The notes beneath the pieces were generated by a model. That model had not been told where the DNA came from and searched no databases. It saw nothing but the letters and a program-made list of their open reading frames with translations. A stretch of 64,000 bases of DNA from Flavobacteriaceae bacterium UBA5544. GTDB lineage: Bacteria; Bacteroidota; Bacteroidia; Flavobacteriales; Flavobacteriaceae. Shown one piece after another: positions 16,246-25,732 of the stretch. Location of the stretch: positions 197,026 to 261,025 of the forward strand of contig DINI01000019.1 in NCBI GenBank assembly GCA_002426755.1, in the 5' to 3' direction. Made by a program: the position numbers and the translations under genes. Within the stretch, counting starts at the first letter, position 1. Every line of letters begins with the position of its first letter.

Positions 16246-19200
16246 TTATTTGTTGATGTAAACCCAAGCGCTCATTTGCTTTGAACCTCCTTCATAAATC
16301 ATGGTATAGAAATAAGTACCAACTGGCAATTCATCTCCATTGTTTGATTGTCCATACCATTCGTTTGTATAATTGTCTTTTGAGTAAACAAGTGTTCCGA
16401 GTCTATTAAAGATTTCTATTCGCTGAACATCAAAATTGCTCAAGTCGAATGTGTCGTTTTTACCATCACCATCTGGGGAAATTCCTTGTGGAATGATACA
16501 ATTATCCAACTGAATGACCTCTTGTGATACTGAATCTGTACAACCCGTTGCATTAAAAGTGACTTCGATCGTATATGTTCCGCCAACCAATACTGGTAGC
16601 GTCAATCCTGTTTGCCCAGAAATGACACCTCCATCCTGATACCATACAATGCTAACGTCAGCAGCTGTATAGTTTTGAGGTGCAGCAGTGATTATAATTG
16701 GTACAGTTGCATTAGGACAGACTTGATAATCAAAATCTGTTGCAAATGTTGTTATTGGCAACTCGTTGACCACAAGATCAAAATCGATAACTGCATAACA
16801 ATCTACTGCTAAAGCATTATCTACACGAGCCCAAATCGTTTGAGGATTTGATATATTCGTATATGGTGATGTCAATGGGCTGGTTCCAGCATTGGCATCA
16901 GCTTCAGTTGCATAATAGGCCACTGTGAAATCTGTAGCACTTTGACCATTAAGAATATTCACATCGTGCGCAGTTAAGTTAAATGATTCAAATCCATCCC
17001 CTGAAGCATCATCACACAATTCTATATCAACAGATGTTGCCGTAGGAGTAGCACCAGTAATCAATAAATCAAAGCTTGTGGTTGCAATACAACTTGGAGC
17101 ATTAGCATCTTCAACCCGAACCCAAATAGTTTGTGGGTTTGTAACATTGGTATAAGGTGAGCTTAAAGCCCCGGTATTCGTAATAGCATCTGCTTGAGAT
17201 AGATGATACGTTACATTGAATAAGGTTGCTTGTTGGCTTCCTAAAATAGTCGCTGTTTGGGATTCTAAATCAAAATCTTCAAAACCATCTCCAGATATAT
17301 CATCACATGTTACGATATCTGGTGCAGGATTTGCAACCGGCTCAAGCCCTAATGTTATAGTTACTTCATCTTGAGCTGAAGCGTCACATTGAGAATCATA
17401 TGCTATGACAGTATATGTATTTGTTTCTGTAACAGTTAAGGTTGGCCCCGTTTCTCCATCAATGACAAATCCATCAGCATACCACTCATAAGTATCTGCA
17501 AAAGGAGAATTAGCCGTCAATACGACAGAATTAACCCCACAATATGCCTGGTCACCTCCCAAATCTACCTGTATTTCAGCTACAGTTGATCCTGCACCGG
17601 CACCTGAATTCGTCTGTGATATTGTAATTGTACCTGAATCGTCTGAATAATTTGTGACTAATAATACATATATTTCTCCTGTTTGTGCATTATCAATTGT
17701 TAGGTTTTCTATAAACGCGGCATCAAAACTACAATCAACAATATTTCCAAAAGGATAGAAATTAGGGTCTAAAGTATTGTTAGGACAAGTTGGACAGTCC
17801 ACCTCTAATCCTAGACTACAAAAATCTGTATCGGTATCAAAAGGGCCCCAAAGCACAAAATCCACGTCCAATCCGTTACCTGATCCATCATATTGGGAAA
17901 TTTCTATCTCAACCAATCCTGGATCTCCAATTTGTATAATATTCCATGAAGGGTTTGGTGTACTTCCCAAACAAGCTACTGGTCCGACTCCTGGGAATCC
18001 TATAATATTGCCACCTGAACCATTGCTACAGAAGTTAGCTGATTGCTCACATATAGTATTTTGGGGAGCTTGTTGTATACATAATTCAAAAGAACTTGTT
18101 TCCGGTACGCTTCCTGCCGAAAACACTCGAACATAATAAGTACTTCCAACTGTTAATAGAGTAGAAACACTTGCTGTTTCTGTAGAGCAATATAATTCTG
18201 TTAGTGATCCACATGTACCACTATAAAGTGCGTGGTCAAGATTTCCTGTACCTCCAGTTATATTTATCAACGAAATTAATTCCACTTCGTGTAAAGCTGT
18301 AAATTGGAACCAAACATCATCATCTGGATTCCCACCGCAAGATCCTATCGGAACATTTGAAAGTGAGGCAGCCAAGATAGTTCCTGGTGTTGTAGCATCA
18401 CAAGTAGCTCCTTGATTTACGACCGCATTAATGGCTCCAGAACATTCGTCATTTGGTGGAGGGCAACCCAATAAGCTAAGTGTTGGACTACTTATCACAC
18501 AATTACCATTTTGTTCATTGGTTACAAAAATCTTCACATTTGTTCCAAAAGCAAATGGACCCGCCTGATATACATCTAATGTTGTGGCTTGTATTGTATT
18601 TGTGTCAAAGTTATTTGAAATTTCCAAGGATGTAGCGTCTCCTAAACTAGTTACGTTAACATCAATATAAAATTGGTTACTATCACAATCTGGAGTGATT
18701 GTATAGTCTGCTGCTGGCAATACACAATCAAGAACTAAAATATTAACAGTAAAATCCAAAGTAACACCGAATGAACCACTAAAACATGGATCTGGAGGAA
18801 GTTGTCCAAAATCAGCAGAACCAATGCGCATTCTATGCTGTCCGATAGCAGCATCAGCAGGCATAGTAAAAGTTGCGTCAAATATGGTTGGGTTAGCATT
18901 TGTAGTTTCTCCTTGGAATACTATTTCTGAAGGTTCAAAGACTAAATTGTCATTGAAGTCAATCCAAATGTTAACATTATAAGTAAATCCAGTAGCAAAT
19001 GTAATAGAAACGTTTGTTTCAACTCCTTGAAAGGTATTTACTGGAGTCGCTGTGTGATTCTCATAGGTAACATCCCCAAAGCTAGGAAAATCAGTTACTC
19101 CAATAGTAACGTTTGTAACACCATCTCCATCATTACTGGTTGGTAAAGATGCACAATAACCTGTATAGAAACTTGAAGGTCCAGTCCAAGAACTCAATCC

Positions 19201-21660
19201 ATCAACATCTCCGCAATTTGCTTGAACATAAAAATCATAAAGTGTATCAGACGTCAAACCATCTAAAACATATGGGTTGGTAGTTACATCTGTTACAATT
19301 GTGCCTGTGCCAGGAGTAAAACCAGCAGGGCCATATTCAATATTCCATAAAGTAGAACTTCCATTTTCAGTCCAACCCACTTCTGTCGATGTCAAAGTTA
19401 AATTTGTAGATGTTAGCGCAGATGGCTCTGGACAAGTAGGTACATTTCTAACTTGAAAATTATCAAAGGAAACATCATTATCAGCTGCATCATCCGCCGT
19501 ACCTTCACTGGCCCAAACTGCAAATTGAACGATTTGTCCACTATAAGCTGACAGATTGAAAACATAATGTTGACCACCAGCGGGAACTGCAGTAGTATTA
19601 TTCCATGTATTTAAAGACGTCCATGTGGCTCCATTATCGTTTGTAATCAATAATTGAACTTGATCATCAGACCCCAAAGTACCCGCAGTAGTGGCGCTAC
19701 CAAATACCATTACAGCAAAGTCCAGTTCCACTTGAAAAGGGCCTCCAGTCAAATCAAATTGCGGAGATAGTAACCAATCTCGTTTTTCAGCTAACCAAAG
19801 GTTAATTTTATTTGCTCCATTGAACCCGTTATTTGCGAAACCATCAGCCACCCAAGAGCTAGTTCCAAAATTACCTGGTCCAGTTGTCGGATTTCCACTA
19901 TCAGCTTGATCCCAACAATCCTGTAAAAATGTATTGAATGTTGCTAAATAATCTGGAATAAATATATCACAAAGGGTCGTAAACGTTGAAGGTCCAACCC
20001 ATAAACTGGTATCTCCCCCACAGTCAGATTGAACATAAAAATCATAGTCCGTTATGGCATTTAACCCTGAAGCCAAATAAGGGTTGGAAACACCTGTAGC
20101 TGTAGGAGTTCCTGTAGGAGTGGTTCCAGCTGGAACTATTTCTATATTCCATGATGAAGCATTTCCTGCTTCTGTCCAACTTAACTGTGCTCCATTTGAT
20201 GTTATGTTTCCTGCAGCCAACATCGAAGGTGCTGGGCATGATGGCAATTCATCAAAGGTTACGTCATCAATAGCGATATCATCATAAAAATCCCCACTTA
20301 CAGTTTCAGAAAATGTAAAACGTGCCTGAACATCACCTGTAATTGTTAAACCACTTAAATTGATAGTTTTCAGCTCCCATCCGGCTGTGTTTGTATTATA
20401 AGTGCCCATGATGTTCCATGCAGCACCGTCAAAAACTTCGACAGTTAGAGTAGAATTGGCATTGCCTTCATTGTTACTGATTTCATAAAACGAAAGTGCT
20501 GGTGTTGTTAACCCCGATACATCCACTAATGGGCTCAACAACACTGCTGGTGCTTCAGTTCCTGAAGAATCAACCCATGCAAAATACCCATTTGTTGCCG
20601 TAGTACCTGTTATTGTTCCGTTATTTCCAATGTGGTTACCAGCTCCAGTATTACTGAATCTCCAAATCTCACCTCCACTCATACTCCAGCAGATAGGGAT
20701 AGTACCAGCATTTTCAAAGCCTTGTGTATATGGAGCAGTAAAACTTTCACATTCCGTTAAAAAATTAACTGTGCCAACCCAAGGGCTAAACTCACCACCA
20801 CAAGAAGATCTCACATATACTTCGTAAGATGTAGCAGGGGTCAATCCTATGGCTATATATGGTGCGTTTGAAGTTGTAGGGTCACCACTTCCTGATGGAA
20901 CCCCTGTACCTGTAGGTTGAACCACAACCTCCCAAGCAGTTTCTCCTCCACCAGGTGTCCATGATATATTTGCAGTTGACGAAGTTTGACTATTAACAAT
21001 TAATCCACTTGGCTCTGGGCAGCTCACTTCAAACACAGAAACCAAATCAAAGGCCACTCCATTATCTTGAACAGTGGTATCAGATCCAAATGCAAATCTA
21101 AAAATCACGTTGCTTTGTCCAGCCAAACCAGTCAAGGCATGTCTTGCCACTACCCATCCACCGGATCCATCATTGGAACTTGCTCTTCCTGTCCAACCTA
21201 TTTGTTGGCCTCCAGGATTCCCTCCAATAGAGGTATCGTTATACCAATTGTTTGGGTCACCAGCACCGCCAACGTTTTGCCAAGAAGTACCAGAATCTAT
21301 GGAAGATTGCAAAACCAAACCATCCCAGCTAAACTCTGCATTCCACCAAATACTAAATTGTATGCTTGGAGCAGAAAGTGAGGAAAGGTCAAAAACTGGA
21401 CTTTGAACAAATGAATTTTCACTTGCATTGTAATTTCCGGACAAGTTTGTTGCCCATGCGTTAGTCCCCGAAGCTGCACTATTAATAACATTTGCGGTTG
21501 GGGCTCCTAAAGCCCAGGTACCGTTGGCACCATTTGTTGCAACCCATCCACCAGCTCCAGTTTCAAAATCTTCTGAATAAGGATAAGAGGTAATTTGAGC
21601 TGTACCATACCAACTGAAAAAGAAAGCCAGTAAAACAATTAAAAAAGTAATTTTTTTCAT
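16246..21660 (-). CDS. Large multidomain surface protein with type-B T9SS sorting domain
   Basis: 1804 residues: signal peptide (to GTAQ); three alternating pairs of jelly-roll (choice-of-anchor J / MAM-like) and fibronectin III domains over about 25-830; a GEVED-like domain at about 835-985; a pre-peptidase-like domain at about 1070-1190 (DDVWFQFTA); further Ig-like segments; two tandem copies of a ~95-residue module near 1444-1535 and 1542-1635 (CDDISGDGFEDF / CDDASGDGFESF); and a CHU_C domain at about 1715-1804 (GISPDGDGKNDTF, IEIFNRLGTLVY). It is likely a surface adhesin exported by the type IX system, first gene of an operon with its PorP/SprF partner and an OmpA protein. No enzyme domain seen. 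Confidence 0.88.
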   Translation of the reverse strand: MKKITFLIVLLAFFFSWYGTAQITSYPYSEDFETGAGGWVATNGANGTWALGAPTANVINSAASGTNAWATNLSGNYNASENSFVQSPVFDLSSLSAPSIQFSIWWNAEFSWDGLVLQSSIDSGTSWQNVGGAGDPNNWYNDTSIGGNPGGQQIGWTGRASSNDGSGGWVVARHALTGLAGQSNVIFRFAFGSDTTVQDNGVAFDLVSVFEVSCPEPSGLIVNSQTSSTANISWTPGGGETAWEVVVQPTGTGVPSGSGDPTTSNAPYIAIGLTPATSYEVYVRSSCGGEFSPWVGTVNFLTECESFTAPYTQGFENAGTIPICWSMSGGEIWRFSNTGAGNHIGNNGTITGTTATNGYFAWVDSSGTEAPAVLLSPLVDVSGLTTPALSFYEISNNEGNANSTLTVEVFDGAAWNIMGTYNTNTAGWELKTINLSGLTITGDVQARFTFSETVSGDFYDDIAIDDVTFDELPSCPAPSMLAAGNITSNGAQLSWTEAGNASSWNIEIVPAGTTPTGTPTATGVSNPYLASGLNAITDYDFYVQSDCGGDTSLWVGPSTFTTLCDIFIPDYLATFNTFLQDCWDQADSGNPTTGPGNFGTSSWVADGFANNGFNGANKINLWLAEKRDWLLSPQFDLTGGPFQVELDFAVMVFGSATTAGTLGSDDQVQLLITNDNGATWTSLNTWNNTTAVPAGGQHYVFNLSAYSGQIVQFAVWASEGTADDAADNDVSFDNFQVRNVPTCPEPSALTSTNLTLTSTEVGWTENGSSTLWNIEYGPAGFTPGTGTIVTDVTTNPYVLDGLTSDTLYDFYVQANCGDVDGLSSWTGPSSFYTGYCASLPTSNDGDGVTNVTIGVTDFPSFGDVTYENHTATPVNTFQGVETNVSITFATGFTYNVNIWIDFNDNLVFEPSEIVFQGETTNANPTIFDATFTMPADAAIGQHRMRIGSADFGQLPPDPCFSGSFGVTLDFTVNILVLDCVLPAADYTITPDCDSNQFYIDVNVTSLGDATSLEISNNFDTNTIQATTLDVYQAGPFAFGTNVKIFVTNEQNGNCVISSPTLSLLGCPPPNDECSGAINAVVNQGATCDATTPGTILAASLSNVPIGSCGGNPDDDVWFQFTALHEVELISLINITGGTGNLDHALYSGTCGSLTELYCSTETASVSTLLTVGSTYYVRVFSAGSVPETSSFELCIQQAPQNTICEQSANFCSNGSGGNIIGFPGVGPVACLGSTPNPSWNIIQIGDPGLVEIEISQYDGSGNGLDVDFVLWGPFDTDTDFCSLGLEVDCPTCPNNTLDPNFYPFGNIVDCSFDAAFIENLTIDNAQTGEIYVLLVTNYSDDSGTITISQTNSGAGAGSTVAEIQVDLGGDQAYCGVNSVVLTANSPFADTYEWYADGFVIDGETGPTLTVTETNTYTVIAYDSQCDASAQDEVTITLGLEPVANPAPDIVTCDDISGDGFEDFDLESQTATILGSQQATLFNVTYHLSQADAITNTGALSSPYTNVTNPQTIWVRVEDANAPSCIATTSFDLLITGATPTATSVDIELCDDASGDGFESFNLTAHDVNILNGQSATDFTVAYYATEADANAGTSPLTSPYTNISNPQTIWARVDNALAVDCYAVIDFDLVVNELPITTFATDFDYQVCPNATVPIIITAAPQNYTAADVSIVWYQDGGVISGQTGLTLPVLVGGTYTIEVTFNATGCTDSVSQEVIQLDNCIIPQGISPDGDGKNDTFDLSNFDVQRIEIFNRLGTLVYSKDNYTNEWYGQSNNGDELPVGTYFYTMIYEGGSKQMSAWVYINK

Positions 21661-21730
21661 TTGAATTTTTTAGGTTAATTAAAATATTTTAAGTTAGACA
21701 TTTATAAAATATTGATTATAAACGTCTTAT

Positions 21731-21774
21731 TGCTAAAAGATGATTAAAAGCGTTTGTTAATTGAAATTTTAGCA
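21731..21774. other. Inverted repeat upstream of the surface-protein operon
   Basis: TGCTAAAA (21731-21738) is matched exactly by TTTTAGCA (21767-21774), with 28 bases between; a second small hairpin (CATCAT/ATGATG, 21773-21789) adjoins it. They lie 70-130 bases before the ATG of the 1804-residue gene, so they could be leader RNA structure or a protein site. No exact TAnnTTTG box was found in this 233-base gap. Confidence 0.35.
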
Positions 21775-21893
21775 TCATTTCGGATGATGTATAATTAACC
21801 GAAGATAAAAAAATTGACAGTTAACAAAGTATTAACAATGCTATAATAGATGAAATGCAATATTATTCGACGAAAAGTGGGGCGATTTTTTAC

Positions 21894-22853
21894 TTATTTT
21901 ATAGATTGTTTTTTTATTTGAATAAAGACCGGAAAATGGTCACTAAATCCTCCTTTATATTTCTTCCCTACATAAGTTCTATAGGGTTGTCCTTTAAATT
22001 TTCCGTTATACTGGGTTAAAAATTTTTCATCGAAAATATCAGCCTTAAAAAGCTGAAATGGCCCAACTCCTTCCTTTAGAAAATTTGAGGTCAAGAAAAT
22101 TTGGTCGAATTGAATCCAGGCAAAGTTATGGTTCACGCTACCTCTGCTGTAGGACCACACTGACTCCATGGTATTGAACAACCCGCTATCTCTCTTGAAA
22201 TTGATAATACTTTGACTGTTTGGGTTATCGTTAAAATCTCCCATAACTATGATTTGTGAATCAATGCTATCGTTCAAGATTGACGAAATAATTTCGGTTA
22301 ATTGAGCGGCAGCAGTAATTCTCTTATAATCCGTTTCATCTTTTCCCTCATGTCTTGAGGGCCAATGGTTGACCAAAACATGGATTTTGTTCCCATTCAA
22401 ATAGCCGGTCACCAATAATATGTCCCTTGTAAAATCTCTTTTCCCTGATTCCTCTTCAATATAAATAGGAAACGCTTTGGAATGTTCAACTGTAAATTCG
22501 TCCTTATTATATAGCAATGCAACATCTATTCCTCTTTCGTCCAAAGAATCATAATGAATAAAGCCATAATTGTAATGTTTCAAATCATCACTTTGCGTCA
22601 AGTCATTTAAAACGGCATCATTTTCAACTTCGGCCAAACCAATCAAAACGGGTGGTTTATTAATGGATTCAAACCCAATTTTTGAGATTACTGACCCCAA
22701 TTTATAAATCTTTTTTTCGTAGCGTTGTTTTGTCCAATTCTTTGCAGAGATAGGTAAGAAGTCATTGTCATTAGTTTTATTGTCAACGTATATGTCAAAA
22801 AGGTTTTCAGTATTGTAAAATGCAATGGTGTGGATGGTGTTTTCTGGAATCAC
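21894..22853 (-). CDS. EEP family hydrolase, paralogue without signal peptide
   Basis: 319 residues starting directly at the fold (HTIAFYNTENLFDIY). Catalytic elements match the exported protein encoded at 7435-8496: Glu in GLAEVEN, VNHWPSR, GDFNDNP and SDHFPVFI. The two share their layout along the whole length (for example RGIDVALLY, DQI-L, KGQPYRTY against KGYPFRSW), so they are clear paralogues, but this one begins without an export signal and should act in the cytoplasm. Substrate unknown; phosphodiester or phosphoester hydrolysis is inferred from the family. It diverges from hflX. Confidence 0.85.
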   Translation of the reverse strand: MIPENTIHTIAFYNTENLFDIYVDNKTNDNDFLPISAKNWTKQRYEKKIYKLGSVISKIGFESINKPPVLIGLAEVENDAVLNDLTQSDDLKHYNYGFIHYDSLDERGIDVALLYNKDEFTVEHSKAFPIYIEEESGKRDFTRDILLVTGYLNGNKIHVLVNHWPSRHEGKDETDYKRITAAAQLTEIISSILNDSIDSQIIVMGDFNDNPNSQSIINFKRDSGLFNTMESVWSYSRGSVNHNFAWIQFDQIFLTSNFLKEGVGPFQLFKADIFDEKFLTQYNGKFKGQPYRTYVGKKYKGGFSDHFPVFIQIKKQSIK

Positions 22854-22902
22854 AACTATCTTTTAAGTCTTAAAAATACTCAATCGAGTGCATTCAATTG
22901 TG

Positions 22903-22910
22903 TAACTTTG
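22903..22910 (+). promoter_or_regulatory. -7 box (TAACTTTG) of hflX
   Basis: An exact TAnnTTTG match 17 bases before the ATG at 22928. It lies downstream of a possible TTG start at 22898 and so rules that start out if the promoter is real. Confidence 0.55.
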
Positions 22911-22927
22911 CTACTTTATTTAGGAAT

Positions 22928-24142
22928 ATGTTAGAAAAGAAAGATATAGAATTAGAAAAAGCGGTGCTCATTGGCGTTGTCACCAAGCAACAAGACGAAG
23001 AAAAGTCAAAAGAATATTTAGATGAGCTTGAGTTTTTAACCTACACTGCCGGCGGAGAAGTACTGAAGCGCTTCACCCAAAAAATGGAAATGCCTAATCC
23101 AAAAACTTTTATTGGGACCGGTAAAATGGAAGATGTGCGTCGCTATATTGAAGAACACGAGGTAGGAACCGCCATTTTTGATGACGAACTTTCCGCAGCA
23201 CAAGAACGGAATATCAGTAAAATACTCAACTGCAAGGTGTTGGATCGAACCAACCTCATCCTTGATATTTTTGCTCAACGCGCACAAACCAGCTATGCCA
23301 GAACACAGGTAGAATTGGCACAATGTGAATATTTGCTCCCAAGGCTAAAAGGAATGTGGACTCACTTGGAGCGTCAAAAAGGTGGAATTGGCATGCGTGG
23401 ACCTGGTGAAACGGAGATTGAAACCGATAGACGTATCGTTCGTGATAGGATTGCTTTGTTGAAAGATAAAATCAAGACTATAGATAAGCAAATGGCCGTG
23501 CAGCGTGGGAATCGAGGGCAAATGGTTCGTGTGGCTTTGGTTGGCTACACTAACGTAGGAAAATCGACCTTAATGAACGTCATCAGCAAAAGTGATGTGT
23601 TTGCTGAAAATAAATTGTTCGCAACACTTGACACCACGGTACGCAAAGTAGTTATTGGTAATCTTCCTTTTTTGGTGAGTGACACTGTTGGATTCATAAG
23701 AAAATTGCCAACCCAATTGGTAGAATCTTTTAAAAGCACTTTGGATGAAGTTCGTGAAGCCGATTTGTTACTCCATGTAGTGGATATTTCTCATTCTAAT
23801 TTTGAAGAACATATCGCTTCTGTCAATAAAATTTTAAGTGAAATTGGTTCGGCAGACAAACCCACCATTATGGTATTCAATAAAATTGACGCTTACAAGC
23901 ATCAGCCTATCGATGAAGATGATTTGGTCGCAATTAAAACAAAAGCTAACTATTCATTGGAAGAATGGAAAAAAACTTGGATGAACAAAATTGGCAACGA
24001 TGCCATTTTTATTTCAGCGTTGAACAAAGAAAATTTGGAAGCTTTTAAAAAACGGGTCTATGATGAAGTTAGGAACCTTCACGTGAAACGCTTTCCTTAT
24101 AATAATTTTTTGTACCCAGATTATGAGGGTGAGGAGGAATAA
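22928..24142 (+). CDS. hflX: GTPase HflX
   Basis: 404 residues from the ATG at 22928, preferred over an in-frame TTG at 22898 because a -7 promoter box lies between them. The N-terminal HflX domain includes PKTFIGTGKMEDV and LNCKVLDRTNLILDIFAQRA; the middle has the conserved GGIGMRGPGETEIETDRR; the G domain has the P-loop GYTNVGKST at 206-214, DTVGFI and the NKID specificity motif. HflX binds the 50S subunit and rescues or splits stalled ribosomes under stress. It is a single gene ending at a strong terminator. Confidence 0.95.
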   Translation: MLEKKDIELEKAVLIGVVTKQQDEEKSKEYLDELEFLTYTAGGEVLKRFTQKMEMPNPKTFIGTGKMEDVRRYIEEHEVGTAIFDDELSAAQERNISKILNCKVLDRTNLILDIFAQRAQTSYARTQVELAQCEYLLPRLKGMWTHLERQKGGIGMRGPGETEIETDRRIVRDRIALLKDKIKTIDKQMAVQRGNRGQMVRVALVGYTNVGKSTLMNVISKSDVFAENKLFATLDTTVRKVVIGNLPFLVSDTVGFIRKLPTQLVESFKSTLDEVREADLLLHVVDISHSNFEEHIASVNKILSEIGSADKPTIMVFNKIDAYKHQPIDEDDLVAIKTKANYSLEEWKKTWMNKIGNDAIFISALNKENLEAFKKRVYDEVRNLHVKRFPYNNFLYPDYEGEEE

Positions 24143-24173
24143 AAAAAAGCATCCATTTTGGATGCTTTTTTTT
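24141..24173. terminator. Bidirectional terminator between hflX and DUF3078
   Basis: A 7-bp perfect stem AGCATCC/GGATGCT (24148-24154, 24160-24166) flanked by A and T runs on both sides; the left A-run begins at the hflX stop codon. Confidence 0.9.
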
Positions 24174-24184
24174 GAATTCTAAAA

Positions 24185-25129
24185 TTAGAATTTATAACTT
24201 AAACCAAGTGTATAGTAGGTTTGCAAATCGTTATCTACATTATCAAAAGTAGGTACAGTTTCAGCTGGTACGGCATCCGGGTCATATTGTCCAAGTGCAT
24301 AATTCAAAGCTTCTTGTTTATTGCTTCTTAATCCGAAGTCAAACCCTACACCAATCATTTTCCAAAGTGTGTAACTAAAGGAGTTGTTCCATGTCCAGTT
24401 AGAAAGGTCTGAATCTTTATAACTGTAAAATGCAGAAAGATTGGATTTAAAATTAATCTTCCCAATCTGCCGTGTATAATCTGCAACTACTTTTGCTCCC
24501 AAAGATGATTCAAAAACGGCATCATTGTCAGCAAATACAAAGTTGTAGTTGAGCGGGTGTATGACTACTAACAAATCTTTTGCCGGCGTCCATGTAAAAC
24601 CGACACCAACATCCAAATATCCAGGATCGTTGAAATTATCCAAAAGTGTGGTTCTGTATTCCATTAATGCGGAAGCTGCCCACTTGTCGCTCAATTTTCT
24701 TCCATATAATGAAGACAAATTAAACACATCCGTTGTTGGGTTAAAACCGTCATCATCTAAATCAGTGTCTTTGTTATCTAATTTTACCCAATTAAGATTC
24801 GCATTTAAGGAATTTCTCCAAAAGAATTTATCTTGAATCAAATTCGCATAACCATTAAAGGTAATACCAATATTTCCTGATGAATTGTTTGGTGCACCTT
24901 GGGAATACCAATTGTTAAAATTTGAAAGACTTCCTCCAATAGTCCCAAACGCTCCCACTCTCCATCCTGGTAGTGCGTCTATTTGAGCTTGTAGTGCATT
25001 CGCTTCAGCTTGTGCAGCATCTGCCTCAGCTTGTTTTTCAGCCTTTTGTGCTTCTAACTCTTCTTTAGTTTGAGCATTTATGGTCGCTGTTCCAATAAAT
25101 AGCGCAAGTAATAGTAAGATTTTTTTCAT
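24185..25129 (-). CDS. DUF3078 outer-membrane protein
   Basis: 314 residues: signal peptide (to INAQ), an Ala/Gln/Glu-rich coiled-coil segment at about 20-52 (EELEAQKAEKQAEADAAQAE), then a beta-barrel-like domain from GWRVGAFGTIGGSLSNFNNW to a C-terminal Phe (YTLGLSYKF). DUF3078 proteins are found in Bacteroidota and have no known function. The coiled coil in front of the barrel may oligomerise or span the periplasm. Its own -7 box lies at 25154-25161, so it is separable from the operon upstream. Confidence 0.82.
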   Translation of the reverse strand: MKKILLLLALFIGTATINAQTKEELEAQKAEKQAEADAAQAEANALQAQIDALPGWRVGAFGTIGGSLSNFNNWYSQGAPNNSSGNIGITFNGYANLIQDKFFWRNSLNANLNWVKLDNKDTDLDDDGFNPTTDVFNLSSLYGRKLSDKWAASALMEYRTTLLDNFNDPGYLDVGVGFTWTPAKDLLVVIHPLNYNFVFADNDAVFESSLGAKVVADYTRQIGKINFKSNLSAFYSYKDSDLSNWTWNNSFSYTLWKMIGVGFDFGLRSNKQEALNYALGQYDPDAVPAETVPTFDNVDNDLQTYYTLGLSYKF

Positions 25130-25153
25130 TGTTTTTAAGTTTGAAAATTTTTA

Positions 25154-25161
25154 CAAATATA
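25154..25161 (-). promoter_or_regulatory. Candidate -7 box (TATATTTG) of the DUF3078 gene
   Basis: Reverse-strand exact match to TAnnTTTG, 24 bases before the start at 25129. No clear -33 TTG. Confidence 0.5.
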
Positions 25162-25207
25162 AGGATTAGACATTATTTTACTGAAAAGTCATTTGTATTT
25201 TGTGGGA

Positions 25208-25714
25208 TTATTTCCTCTTAAACAATGGCACTGAAGAGCAGGCTTCTCCATACATTATCGATTTGGCGATAGGTCTCAATCTTTCAGACAATGCAATATA
25301 AGCATTTGCAGGCACGGGTTTATTAGTGCAACCTTTAATGATTAATGGCTTGTCTGTAAAGGGATGTATATCCAGATTTTGAATAATATCTTGATAAATA
25401 GACGTTTCCAATTGTTCCAAACTACCAATGACAACTTTTTTAGCGTATGGTTGCAAACGCATTGTTAGGAGCATAAAAGCCCAAGCCGGTACAATCGCAT
25501 CTGAAGTGCAGGTCAATGCTATAAAATTGTCTTGATATTGAGTCCAATCATGCTGATTGACTTTTTCCCTAAAATCTTTTTCGCGAAGCACCAATTCTTC
25601 AAATAGCCAGTTTTTGATATCGAAAACAGTTCTTTTTCCGCTAGGGTAATAATCCTCAAGGTCAACAACTACTAACTTGCTATTAGCGACTCTATTAATG
25701 ATTTCTTTCTCCAT
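25208..25714 (-). CDS. DUF2480 family protein
   Basis: 168 residues with the DUF2480 signature: INRVANSKLVVVDLEDYYP at the start, IKNWLFEELVLREKDFRE, NFIALTCTSDAIVPAWAFML in the middle and KGCTNKPVPANAYIAL, GEACSSVPLFKR near the end with conserved Cys. The function is unknown. Its place at the tail of the SUF operon region, and its conserved Cys residues, would suit a role linked to iron-sulfur metabolism, but that is only inference from position. 18 bases separate it from the ABC transporter gene. Confidence 0.82.
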   Translation of the reverse strand: MEKEIINRVANSKLVVVDLEDYYPSGKRTVFDIKNWLFEELVLREKDFREKVNQHDWTQYQDNFIALTCTSDAIVPAWAFMLLTMRLQPYAKKVVIGSLEQLETSIYQDIIQNLDIHPFTDKPLIIKGCTNKPVPANAYIALSERLRPIAKSIMYGEACSSVPLFKRK

Positions 25715-25732
25715 ACTACTAAAATAAGTTTT

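Noticed and set aside
17777..18136. 119-residue plus-strand frame inside the giant surface-protein gene
   Set aside because: It lies fully within a conserved modular coding sequence on the other strand and has no domain signal.
22898..22927. TTG start for hflX at 22898
   Set aside because: A consensus -7 box (22903-22910) lies between it and the ATG at 22928, and the extra residues are not part of the HflX family.
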